In this document: positions 18,274 through 25,551 of the stretch, in pieces
Layout of the letters: the number at the start of each line of letters is the position of its first letter
Numbering within the stretch: the stretch's first letter is position 1
Assembly (NCBI GenBank): GCA_965214615.1
Contig: OZ243952.1
Span: 310,001-374,000 of the forward strand
Origin: CBDAUN01 sp965214615
GTDB taxonomy: Bacteria; Pseudomonadota; Gammaproteobacteria; Arenicellales; JAJDZL01
Reading direction: 5' to 3'
Length of the DNA stretch: 64,000 bases
The notes under the pieces: generated by a model
What the model was told of the DNA's origin: nothing
The model's database searches: none
What the model saw: only the letters and a program-made list of their open reading frames with translations
Translations under genes and position numbers: made by a program

Positions 18274-18288
18274 GCAATAATCATGCCA
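18274..18288 (-). promoter_or_regulatory. Sigma-54 (RpoN) promoter of glnK-amtB
   Basis: On the minus strand the sequence is TGGCATGATTATTGC. The GG of the -24 element and GC of the -12 element are separated by exactly ten bases, as sigma-54 requires, and the match to TGGCAY-N5-TTGC is complete. It sits ~43 bases upstream of the glnK ATG. This means glnK-amtB transcription depends on RpoN and an enhancer-binding activator. Confidence 0.85.
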
Positions 18289-18326
18289 ATAAAAAAGGCG
18301 GTATTTTGCGGCTTTTACGGGAAACA

Positions 18327-18343
18327 TGCACAAAAATCGTGCA
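18327..18343. promoter_or_regulatory. NtrC-type enhancer site upstream of glnK
   Basis: TGCACAAAAATCGTGCA is a 17-base dyad with perfect TGCAC/GTGCA arms and a 7-base centre, matching the NtrC consensus geometry. Its centre is roughly 70 bases upstream of the expected sigma-54 transcription start, a normal enhancer distance. With the -24/-12 element it makes nitrogen-limitation control of glnK-amtB very likely. Confidence 0.8.
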
Positions 18344-18560
18344 TTAATCTGCGATTAGGGCAGGCGATGCGCCGCTGGGCGTGCATAAAGCAGCATGAAT
18401 TCGAATTGCGATGGGCGAGACCGGCCAGGCAAGGCCGGCGAATTCGAATAGTCGCTTGATTTCCTGACAACGCAATAAAATGATCGGCAGACGGGTTCGG
18501 TTTTCACTGAGCTGCAGCCGCCTGCTGCAATCTGCAGGCCTTAGACTTTCGGAGGCAACC

Positions 18561-19529
18561 ATGCAACGCACTGCATTTGTATATGACGAGCGGTTTCTCG
18601 ATCACGATACCGGCGACCGGTTTGTGGAAAACGGCCGTCGATTGACGGTGACGATGGATTACCTGCAGCGACAGCCGTGGTTTGCAGACATGCTTCAGGT
18701 CGACGCGCGGCGGGTTGAGCGCCGCTGGCTTGAAGCGATTCACGAATCGCAATTCATCGATACCGCCCGAACCCTGTGCGAAGCCGGCGCCAGGAACCTG
18801 AACGACCCTGATGTGCGGGTTTGTCCGAAATCCTACGAGATCGCGCTGCTTGCATCCGGCGGCGCGCTGCAATTGGCTGACAGTGTGATGAATGGCGAAG
18901 CCGACAACGGATTCGCCTTGCTTCGCCCGCCGGGACATCATGCCGAATCGGATCGGGCCATGGGATTTTGCATGTTCAATAACGTTGCGATTGCCGCGCG
19001 CTACCTGCAGAGCCAATACAATGTGGAAAAAGTGATGATTTTGGATTGGGATGTGCATCACGGCAACGGCACCCAGCATTCGTTTGAACACGACCCGTCG
19101 GTGCTGTTCATCAGCCTGCATCAGTATCCGCTGTATCCGGGCACCGGATCCTACAGCGAGACGGGAATCGGCCCCGGAGCGAATGCGACTTTGAATTGCC
19201 CGATGTCGCCGGGCTCGGGAGACGAGCAGTACATGGCGGCATTTTCCGAAAAAGTCCTTCCCGCGGCGGAGGATTTCAAGCCTGACGCGGTCATCCTTTC
19301 CGCCGGTTTCGATGCCCATGCGGCTGACCCGCTTGCGCAGATCAATCTGACAAGCGAGTTCTATGGCTGGATGACAGCGCGAATCATGGAGATCGCCGAC
19401 AAGTACGCAGGCGGTCGCATCATTTCAATGCTCGAGGGCGGATACAGCCTTGAAGCGCTGCCGCTTTGCGTTGCCGCTCACCTTCGAACACTGATTGGCG
19501 CGGGCAGCGCCGAGGCATCCGGGGACTGA
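18561..19529 (+). CDS. Histone-deacetylase-family (class II-like) deacetylase
   Basis: ATG 18561 follows a GGAGG ribosome-binding site at 18551-18555, which decides the start and gives ~322 residues. Zinc-ligand motifs of the arginase/HDAC fold are present: DWDVHHGNGTQHSF (Asp and His ligands) and GFDAHAADPLAQ (second Asp). RPPGHHAESDRAMGFCMFNNV carries the catalytic His pair. Bacterial members remove acetyl groups from polyamines, acetoin-pathway proteins or other lysine-like amines. A polyamine link is possible given the agmatine deiminase and amine-oxidase-like genes in the window, but the substrate cannot be read from sequence. Confidence 0.93.
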   Translation: MQRTAFVYDERFLDHDTGDRFVENGRRLTVTMDYLQRQPWFADMLQVDARRVERRWLEAIHESQFIDTARTLCEAGARNLNDPDVRVCPKSYEIALLASGGALQLADSVMNGEADNGFALLRPPGHHAESDRAMGFCMFNNVAIAARYLQSQYNVEKVMILDWDVHHGNGTQHSFEHDPSVLFISLHQYPLYPGTGSYSETGIGPGANATLNCPMSPGSGDEQYMAAFSEKVLPAAEDFKPDAVILSAGFDAHAADPLAQINLTSEFYGWMTARIMEIADKYAGGRIISMLEGGYSLEALPLCVAAHLRTLIGAGSAEASGD

Positions 19530-19565
19530 GGTGAACTGCGCGTCTTGCGGTACATTGCGCGGATT

Positions 19566-20345
19566 TCACAAACGGCTCAAGAATTCAGCCAGGACTGCGT
19601 TGAAGCGCTCCGGCTGCTCGACGTTGCATAGATGGGCGCCGCCTTTGATGACATGCATTTCAGCACCTTCGATCCTGTCGCGTATCGCAATGGATTCGGC
19701 AATCGGCGTCGCCTGATCATGCTCGCCGACGATGATGCAAGTCGGCGTGCGAATCGATTCCAGCTCGTCCATGTAGTCCAGATTCATGATCGCATGGCAG
19801 TTGCCAAGATATCCTGCCAGCGATGTCGAAAGAAATTGCGACCGGTTCAGCTGGTAGCCCGGGGCGTTTGATTCGCGGTACGGCGCGGTGAACCAGCGCG
19901 ACGCCGCACCTTCGGCCAGACTCTCCATGCTTGTTGCAGCGAGCCGGTCTTTCCACAGTTGCTTTCCGCTTTCGCGCACTGACGCCATGGCATCGCACAG
20001 CGTCAGGCTGCGAAGCCGTTCCGGGTGGTGGATTGCGAGCCCCATTCCGATCATCGCGCCGAGCGACAGTCCGACCCAGTGAACCCGGTCGAACTCAAGA
20101 GCATCGAGCAGTCCTGCAGCATCTTGAACGAGCTGATCCATGCTATAGGGTCCTTGCGGGACCGAACTCAGTCCAAGTCCGCGCGTGTCATAGCGCAGCA
20201 CCCTGAATTTGTGTTTGAGCACCTCCATCTGCGGTTCCCACATGACCAGGCTTGAGCCGATGACGTGGCTGAGAACGACGATCTCGCCGTCCGGCCTGCC
20301 CGAAAGTTCGCAGTGGAGTTCAATGTGATTGGCTTTGATTTTCAT
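19566..20345 (-). CDS. Alpha/beta hydrolase, 3-oxoadipate enol-lactonase-like
   Basis: From ATG 20345 (MKIKANHIELHCELSG) the protein is ~259 residues. The catalytic triad is visible: Ser in the elbow GLSLGAMIG, Asp in VGEHDQATP, His in GGAHLCNVEQPERFN. The last block and the oxyanion region VLSHVIGSSLVMWEPQ resemble PcaD, which opens 3-oxoadipate enol-lactone in the beta-ketoadipate pathway, but no other pca gene is near. The ATG lies ~20 bases after the folA stop, so it is probably co-transcribed with folA. PcaD identity is a suggestion only. Confidence 0.85.
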   Translation of the reverse strand: MKIKANHIELHCELSGRPDGEIVVLSHVIGSSLVMWEPQMEVLKHKFRVLRYDTRGLGLSSVPQGPYSMDQLVQDAAGLLDALEFDRVHWVGLSLGAMIGMGLAIHHPERLRSLTLCDAMASVRESGKQLWKDRLAATSMESLAEGAASRWFTAPYRESNAPGYQLNRSQFLSTSLAGYLGNCHAIMNLDYMDELESIRTPTCIIVGEHDQATPIAESIAIRDRIEGAEMHVIKGGAHLCNVEQPERFNAVLAEFLSRL

Positions 20346-20364
20346 CGCGACCTCATGTGCGGGT

Positions 20365-20862
20365 TCAAGCTTTGTTGCGGGTATGGCGCTGATGGCTGAT
20401 TCTCGGATCGTCCCGGTTTGCAGCTCTGGGGCCGGCCTGCCAGCAGGACCAGTCGATGTCCGGAAACCGCACCGACCGGGGATCCAGGATCCGGTTGGGC
20501 ACATGGGTTAAATCAATGAAGTCGCAGTGCGCGACGGCTTCTTCGTATATACGTGCGCCGCCGATGAACCAGACGGGTCCGCTTTCGACGTTCGATAGCG
20601 CTTCGCCGATTGCCGGATAGGTTTCGACCTGAATGCCCGAGTTGCGTGTGATCACGATATTCCTGCGATTCGGCAGAGGCTTGACCGGGAGCGACTCCCA
20701 GGTTTTTCGCCCCATAATGACCGTCGTGTTCAGCGTGAGGCGCTTAAAGCGCCGCAGATCGGCCGAATAATGCCAGGGGATGGCGCCGTTCAAGCCGATT
20801 ATGCCGTCTTGTGTCAATGCAACAATGATTCCAATTTCTCGATTTTGGTCGTACACTTGCAA
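20365..20862 (-). CDS. folA: Dihydrofolate reductase
   Basis: The 165-residue length matches DHFR. Motifs: IGIIVALTQDGIIGLNGAIPWH, the substrate Asp in SADLRRFKRLT, the NADPH-binding VIMGRKTWESLP, and VWFIGGARIYEEA. It regenerates tetrahydrofolate after thymidylate synthase, whose gene lies 1.6 kb away on the same strand, interrupted by an oppositely oriented MmgE/PrpD gene. The start appears to be TTG at 20862 or GTG at 20856; no ATG lies between the upstream stop and the conserved core. Confidence 0.95.
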   Translation of the reverse strand: MQVYDQNREIGIIVALTQDGIIGLNGAIPWHYSADLRRFKRLTLNTTVIMGRKTWESLPVKPLPNRRNIVITRNSGIQVETYPAIGEALSNVESGPVWFIGGARIYEEAVAHCDFIDLTHVPNRILDPRSVRFPDIDWSCWQAGPRAANRDDPRISHQRHTRNKA

Positions 20863-21078
20863 CGTCGCCGTTCAACGGCGTTCGGGGGAATGGGAAGTTG
20901 AGCTGCCTAACGGGTCGCGCATCGTAATGAAATAGTCGCCATGCCTCTCAGATGATTGTACGGCATCATAGTACTGCACTGGAACAATACTGTGGGCACG
21001 CCTGTTGTTGCCGGGTATCCGGATGAACCATGAACATCAATGCGCCAAGCTTGACCGATTTGCTGCTTAAAGTGGTCC

Positions 21079-22440
21079 ATGACCATGCGGCATGATTGCG
21101 GCATGACGGCGCAATTGGCGCAGTTCGCCGCTTTAGCGCAGGTGCCCTCTGCACTTAGCGACACGATTCGGCTTGCCGTTGCCGATTGCTTCGGCTGCAT
21201 TGTCGCCGGTGCCGAAAGCCAGGTGGCCCGGCGTGCTGCAAGTGCGCTTTCGGTCGGCGTGCAAGGCAGAGCCGCGATCTATGGAACGAAGCGCGAAACG
21301 AGCTCGGCTGGCGCAGCTTTGATCAATGCCGTTGCAGGACATGCATTCGATCTGGATGATTGGGAAGAGCCGGCCAATACCCATCCTACGGTTGTGATTC
21401 TTCCGGCCTGTCTCGCTGCGGCGCACATTCAGAATGTGACTGGCGCCGATTTGCTCAATGCCTACGCCGTAGGCTTCGAAGTGATCGCAAGGCTCGGAGA
21501 GGCGGTGACGCTTGACCATTACAATCGCGGCTTTCACTCGACGTGCACGATCGGGTCGATCGGAGCTGCCGCCGCGGTTTCTAGGCTGCTTGGACTGAAT
21601 GCCGAATCGATCCGGCATGCCTTGTCAATCGCTGCGTCTCAGGCGAGCGGGTATACGATGCAGTTCGGGACCAATGCGAAGCCGCTGCAGGCGGGTTTTG
21701 CAGCGCGTGCCGGATTCGAGTCTGCGCTCCTAGCCCGCGCCGGTGCGACCGGCCGACCCGACGCGATCGAAAGTGATCGCGGGTTTGCCGGCCTGATGGG
21801 AGTCGCCGGCCGTGCGCTCAATGCTCCGGGCGAACCCTGGGCGCTGCAGCAGTACGGCATTTTGCTCAAGCCATGGCCGTCTTGCGGCTATACCCACCGG
21901 CTGATGACGGCGGCGCTGGGTCTGCGGCCGAAGTTGCTGTCCCGCCTCGATGCCGTCACACGGATTGAAGTCGTGATGAGTGACTTTCACAGACAAATTC
22001 TGCCGTATGACCGTCCTGAAACTCATGAGCAGGCTCTGTTTTCCGTTCCCGCCTGCGTTGCACAGATGCTGATTCACGGCGACTTGTCGCTGGATCATGT
22101 AAATCGAGAATTCTGGAAAGCACCGGATGTGGAACGGCTGACCCTGGCGACCCAGGTGAATGTCGAAGCCGCAAGGAGACCGCAGATGAACATCGATCCG
22201 GATCAGCCCGATCGCCTGCGGGTTGTCGTGTCCGATACGCACCTGGCGCAATCGTGCAGCTATCCTTTGGGCGCGCCGCAAAATCCGATGAGCGAAGACA
22301 TGATTGCCGCCAAGTTCGTATCGAATGCAGGCATCGCGACTGAGGAGTTTCAGAATCTGGCGAATTGGACCGGGACCGACAATGTGGAACGGTACTTTGG
22401 AATGTTCGGGCGGGCAAGAGCCGGAACCGGGCGTGCGTAG
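21079..22440 (+). CDS. MmgE/PrpD family protein
   Basis: A 453-residue member of the family containing 2-methylcitrate dehydratase (PrpD), cis-aconitate decarboxylase and MmgE. Family blocks are VAGHAFDLDDWEEPANTHPTVV, AYAVGFEVIARLGEAV, FHSTCTIGSIGAAAAVSRLLGL and LLKPWPSCGYTHRLMTAAL. No methylcitrate cycle genes are nearby, so a broad 'dehydratase/isomerase-like' call is safest. Several ATGs cluster at the 5' end (21079, 21085, 21103), none with a clear ribosome-binding site. It separates folA from thyA. Confidence 0.88.
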   Translation: MTMRHDCGMTAQLAQFAALAQVPSALSDTIRLAVADCFGCIVAGAESQVARRAASALSVGVQGRAAIYGTKRETSSAGAALINAVAGHAFDLDDWEEPANTHPTVVILPACLAAAHIQNVTGADLLNAYAVGFEVIARLGEAVTLDHYNRGFHSTCTIGSIGAAAAVSRLLGLNAESIRHALSIAASQASGYTMQFGTNAKPLQAGFAARAGFESALLARAGATGRPDAIESDRGFAGLMGVAGRALNAPGEPWALQQYGILLKPWPSCGYTHRLMTAALGLRPKLLSRLDAVTRIEVVMSDFHRQILPYDRPETHEQALFSVPACVAQMLIHGDLSLDHVNREFWKAPDVERLTLATQVNVEAARRPQMNIDPDQPDRLRVVVSDTHLAQSCSYPLGAPQNPMSEDMIAAKFVSNAGIATEEFQNLANWTGTDNVERYFGMFGRARAGTGRA

Positions 22441-22461
22441 AAGCCGCTTTGCGGCCGGCCG

Positions 22462-23340
22462 CTAGACTGCGACTCGAAAGTGAATCGGAGGATGAGGATC
22501 GTAGTCGTCGAGTCGGAACGTGTCGAGGATGGTTTCGGTATCTTCGGCGAGCAAATCTGAAATGTCGTCGAGTGAGCGAATCGACGGATCGATTGCGAGG
22601 CTCGGAAGTGTTCCGGGAGTGCGGCTGAGCTGTTCTTGCAGCCCGGGAACGTGATCATATTCGGCATCGCTGCGGTCTTGCTTTGCAGTGTAAATGTGGG
22701 CGTCGATCAGGGTATGGGCGAAAATGCCTGGCCGAATGCCTGTCAAATGCCCGAAAAGTTCAAGCAAGAACGCATAGCCGGCGATGTTGTACGGGACTCC
22801 AAGCGCCACATCGGCGCTTCGCTGCGTCAGATGCAGGCACAGAATCGGCTCGTTGCATTCAGACATCTGCACATTCAGAACCCAGAACGCGTGACACGGC
22901 GGCAGTGCGCTGGTCTGGGCGTTTCCAGGCGCCCAGGCGCTGACGACGTGCCGGCGGCTCATCGGATTGTTCCTTAGCTGATCAAGCACCCACGCGATTT
23001 GATCGCTTCCGGCCAGGCCCGATTCTCCGGGCACTGGAAAATGGCGCCAGAAATTGCCGTAGGCGCTCGGCACATGGCCCTGGTCGTCCGCCCATGGGTC
23101 CCAGAACTTGCAGTTGTGCCTATGGAGCAGCCCGATCTGAGTCTCGCCGGAAAGAAACCACAGGTTTTCTATGACGATGTTCTTCCACGAAATTTCCTTT
23201 GTGGTCAGAAGCGGGAAGCCGTCGCGTACGTCGATTTCGTAGTTGTAGTTGAATGTGGAAAGCGTATCGATGCCGGTGCGGTTTTCTTTGCGTGTTCCGC
23301 GCTCAAGAACATGCCGAACGATGTCCAAATACTGCCGCAT
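22462..23340 (-). CDS. thyA: Thymidylate synthase
   Basis: A 292-residue ThyA, slightly longer than the 264 residues of E. coli. It methylates dUMP using methylene-tetrahydrofolate. Signatures: YLDIVRHVLERGTRKENRTGI, FPLLTTKEISWKNIV, the nucleophile Cys in LPPCHAFW, RSADVALGVPYNIAGYA and HTLIDAHIY. The final GVPYNIAGYAFLLELFGHLTGI region is intact. Together with folA it completes the thymidylate/folate pair, although the two are no longer adjacent. Confidence 0.97.
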   Translation of the reverse strand: MRQYLDIVRHVLERGTRKENRTGIDTLSTFNYNYEIDVRDGFPLLTTKEISWKNIVIENLWFLSGETQIGLLHRHNCKFWDPWADDQGHVPSAYGNFWRHFPVPGESGLAGSDQIAWVLDQLRNNPMSRRHVVSAWAPGNAQTSALPPCHAFWVLNVQMSECNEPILCLHLTQRSADVALGVPYNIAGYAFLLELFGHLTGIRPGIFAHTLIDAHIYTAKQDRSDAEYDHVPGLQEQLSRTPGTLPSLAIDPSIRSLDDISDLLAEDTETILDTFRLDDYDPHPPIHFRVAV

Positions 23341-23511
23341 CGGTGCCAGTCCGTAGTGGTTGCGAGTTACTGCGCCCCAATCAGGCGCTTCAAGCCGGTT
23401 TGCCCTGCGTGCGCCAAAATGCCGGGTGCCGCGAAAACTGGGTGACTTGCCGAAAATGCTCGTCGTGCATTAGATTATCATAATGCGAAGTCAATTTGAC
23501 GAGGTTTAACG

Positions 23512-23850
23512 ATGAAGCCAATCGGTACTGACAAGCGGCGGGTGGCGAATATGGCCGACGCAGAATTTCTGCCGCTTTTCGACGACAACGGCCGGCAAGA
23601 CGGCGATGTCCTGCAGGTCAACCCCAATAAGCGTCTCGGCTACGGATTCCATGTCTACCGCATGGCGCCCGGTCACACGACTACGGCGCACGTGCACGAA
23701 GGCGACGAGGAGTTTCTCGTGCTTGAAGGCGAGGTGATCGACCACGATGGCTATCGTTACGTCAAGGGCGACCTGGTGTGGCTTGAGGCTGATACGATGC
23801 ATCACTCGTACTCGCCGAACGGAGCGTTGCTTGCGGTCTTTTTTCGCTAG
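23512..23850 (+). CDS. Cupin-domain protein
   Basis: A 112-residue single cupin. Motif 1 is GHTTTAHVHEGDEEFLVLEG with two metal-binding His and a Glu. Motif 2 is GDLVWLEADTMHHSYSP with another His. A ribosome-binding GAGG precedes the ATG. Small cupins of this type can be dioxygenases, isomerases or sugar-binding regulators; nothing decides between these. An inverted repeat (GCATTA…TAATGC, 23466-23485) in its promoter region may be an operator. Confidence 0.85.
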   Translation: MKPIGTDKRRVANMADAEFLPLFDDNGRQDGDVLQVNPNKRLGYGFHVYRMAPGHTTTAHVHEGDEEFLVLEGEVIDHDGYRYVKGDLVWLEADTMHHSYSPNGALLAVFFR

Positions 23851-23861
23851 GCTTGCGGGGA

Positions 23862-23878
23862 GCGGGCGTTTCGCCCGC
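23862..23878. terminator. Hairpin between convergent cupin and PBP genes
   Basis: Arms GCGGGCG and CGCCCGC with a TTT loop form a 7-bp GC stem just after the cupin stop. No T tract follows on either strand, so efficiency is uncertain, but the position between two convergent genes suits a bidirectional terminator. Confidence 0.5.
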
Positions 23879-23910
23879 CATGGCAAGACGACCTGATCCG
23901 GCCGGCGGCG

Positions 23911-25227
23911 CTAGGTCTGAGCGTTTTGCGGCTTGAAATATTCTTCCAGGGTCTTGCGTACGACGTAGGCGGGCTTGACGTACCATTTCTTCTTGTTGAC
24001 GATGACCACGGCAACGGCAATCTTCTTGTCGCCTGAATCGCCGTAGCCTGCGAACCACTCGGTTCTGCCTTTAGGATCTGTGCCGGTAAGCGAACCCGTC
24101 TTGCCGCCAACTTTCAAGTCCTTGTAGGCGCCTTTGAAGAAGCCTCGAAACGATTTCCGCGCAGACCCGCGTCTGACGGTCTCGCCCAGCAACAACTGCA
24201 TGTCCTGCGCCGTTTCCGGCGTCAGCAATGTTGAAGTCGCACTGGTATCGGATGCGTAAAGGAGCGGGCCGTCCGTCCTATAGGCGGCATCAACCAGAAC
24301 AGGATCGATTTGCACACCGTCGTTCACCAGCGCTGAAACAATCGTTGCGGCGTGCAAAGGGCTGATCTTCGTAGACTTGGTATAGCCCGAAGCCGCTTCG
24401 GCGACCGACCACTCGTCGTGCGTGCTGATCTGGGTGACGCTTGGCTCGATCAGCAGGTCGCTGTTTAGATTCCTGTTGAAGCCGAATACGTCGGCGTACT
24501 CATTGAGCTTTTCGGCGCCGACCTGATAGACGCCCATTTGTCCGAACACTGTGTTGATCGATGTGGCGAACGCCTGCTTCAGCGATACTTTGCGGGTCCA
24601 CTTATTGTCTTTGTGGCGCAGTACATTCTTTTTGTACAGCGATGTATTCTTTCCGTTGAACTTATAGGTGGTATTCGGAGAGGCCACGCCTTCGTTTATC
24701 ACCGCGGCGGCAGTGACGATTTTGAATATGGATGCCGCGGGAAATCCTGAATGAAGGGCGAGATTTCCAACTTCTTCGCCGTCTCGGACGTGGCTGGAAA
24801 CCGACAGGATCCGACCGGTGTCAGGCTCCATTGCCACAACAGCTGCGAACGCGGGGTTGTAGCGTTTGAGCAGGCCGTCTATGTATTGATTCAAATCCCG
24901 ATCAATCGTATAGTCGAACCGCACATCATAGTTCTTGTCATTGACGCTGATCGATCCGTGTTCCGGCAATGCAGCGTCGCTGCGGGCGATTTCTGATATT
25001 GACTGAGCGACGTGCTCTTTCTTAACGCCCCAGAAGTCCTTCGTGATCAGTCCTGTTTCGGCTACGGTAAAAGGATAGGAGAAAGTGGCCAGCAGCACCC
25101 CTATGGCGACAAAGGATTTCAAGGCGACACTGTAGGCTCGTCCTGCCGACGGCATAGGATATCTGTCGTGAAACATGCTACTGCCGAACCCGCCGGACAG
25201 GTGCTGTGGATGCCTTTTACGATTCAT
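23911..25227 (-). CDS. Minimal penicillin-binding transpeptidase
   Basis: From ATG 25227 the protein is ~438 residues. One N-terminal membrane anchor (SVALKSFVAIGVLLATF) is followed directly by a transpeptidase domain facing the periplasm. The three catalytic motifs are present: SIFK (PAASIFKIV) with the nucleophile Ser, SIN as the SxN motif, and KTG in VGGKTGSLTG. The usual class B N-terminal 'pedestal' is much reduced, so it is a compact PBP rather than FtsI or MrdA. It crosslinks peptidoglycan or acts as a DD-peptidase; it also has a GYT-type gate segment before ISPLHAAT. It is monocistronic. An upstream in-frame ATG (25353) adds 42 unlikely residues. Confidence 0.88.
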   Translation of the reverse strand: MNRKRHPQHLSGGFGSSMFHDRYPMPSAGRAYSVALKSFVAIGVLLATFSYPFTVAETGLITKDFWGVKKEHVAQSISEIARSDAALPEHGSISVNDKNYDVRFDYTIDRDLNQYIDGLLKRYNPAFAAVVAMEPDTGRILSVSSHVRDGEEVGNLALHSGFPAASIFKIVTAAAVINEGVASPNTTYKFNGKNTSLYKKNVLRHKDNKWTRKVSLKQAFATSINTVFGQMGVYQVGAEKLNEYADVFGFNRNLNSDLLIEPSVTQISTHDEWSVAEAASGYTKSTKISPLHAATIVSALVNDGVQIDPVLVDAAYRTDGPLLYASDTSATSTLLTPETAQDMQLLLGETVRRGSARKSFRGFFKGAYKDLKVGGKTGSLTGTDPKGRTEWFAGYGDSGDKKIAVAVVIVNKKKWYVKPAYVVRKTLEEYFKPQNAQT

Positions 25228-25551
25228 AATTGAACGGTTCGCGCGATGGCGCAAAATTCGTGAAAAACCAACTGTCCAAGGAGATTTGATATATGCACGA
25301 TACGTGCTGAAAATATCCCCTATATTTATATCCGAAATGATTGCTTTTTGCAATGAAATCTGACGCTAAGAAGTACTGGCGACGCGGAACTTTCTCCGAA
25401 GAGAGGAAAAAGTCGGCAAATTGCGGCAAATGCATTTCCTGCCTGAGACCAAAAAGATCGCGCCTGACAGTTGACTATCTGACATTTCGCCCGCCGCCGA
25501 CTTCAATCCCGTTTCGGGCGGCAACCTGAACAGCCGGGTTGTCCCGGCCTG
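25228..25551. other. Intergenic region between TonB receptor and PBP genes
   Basis: About 320 bases without a gene. The left half is AT-rich and should hold the leftward PBP promoter. Near 25530-25548 a GC-rich short inverted repeat (GCCGGG…CCCGGC) lies just beyond the TonB receptor stop and may help end its transcript. No T tract follows. Confidence 0.4.

Noticed and set aside
18395..18450. Direct repeats of GAATTCGAAT upstream of the HDAC gene
   Set aside because: Only two copies, ten bases, irregular spacing; likely chance.
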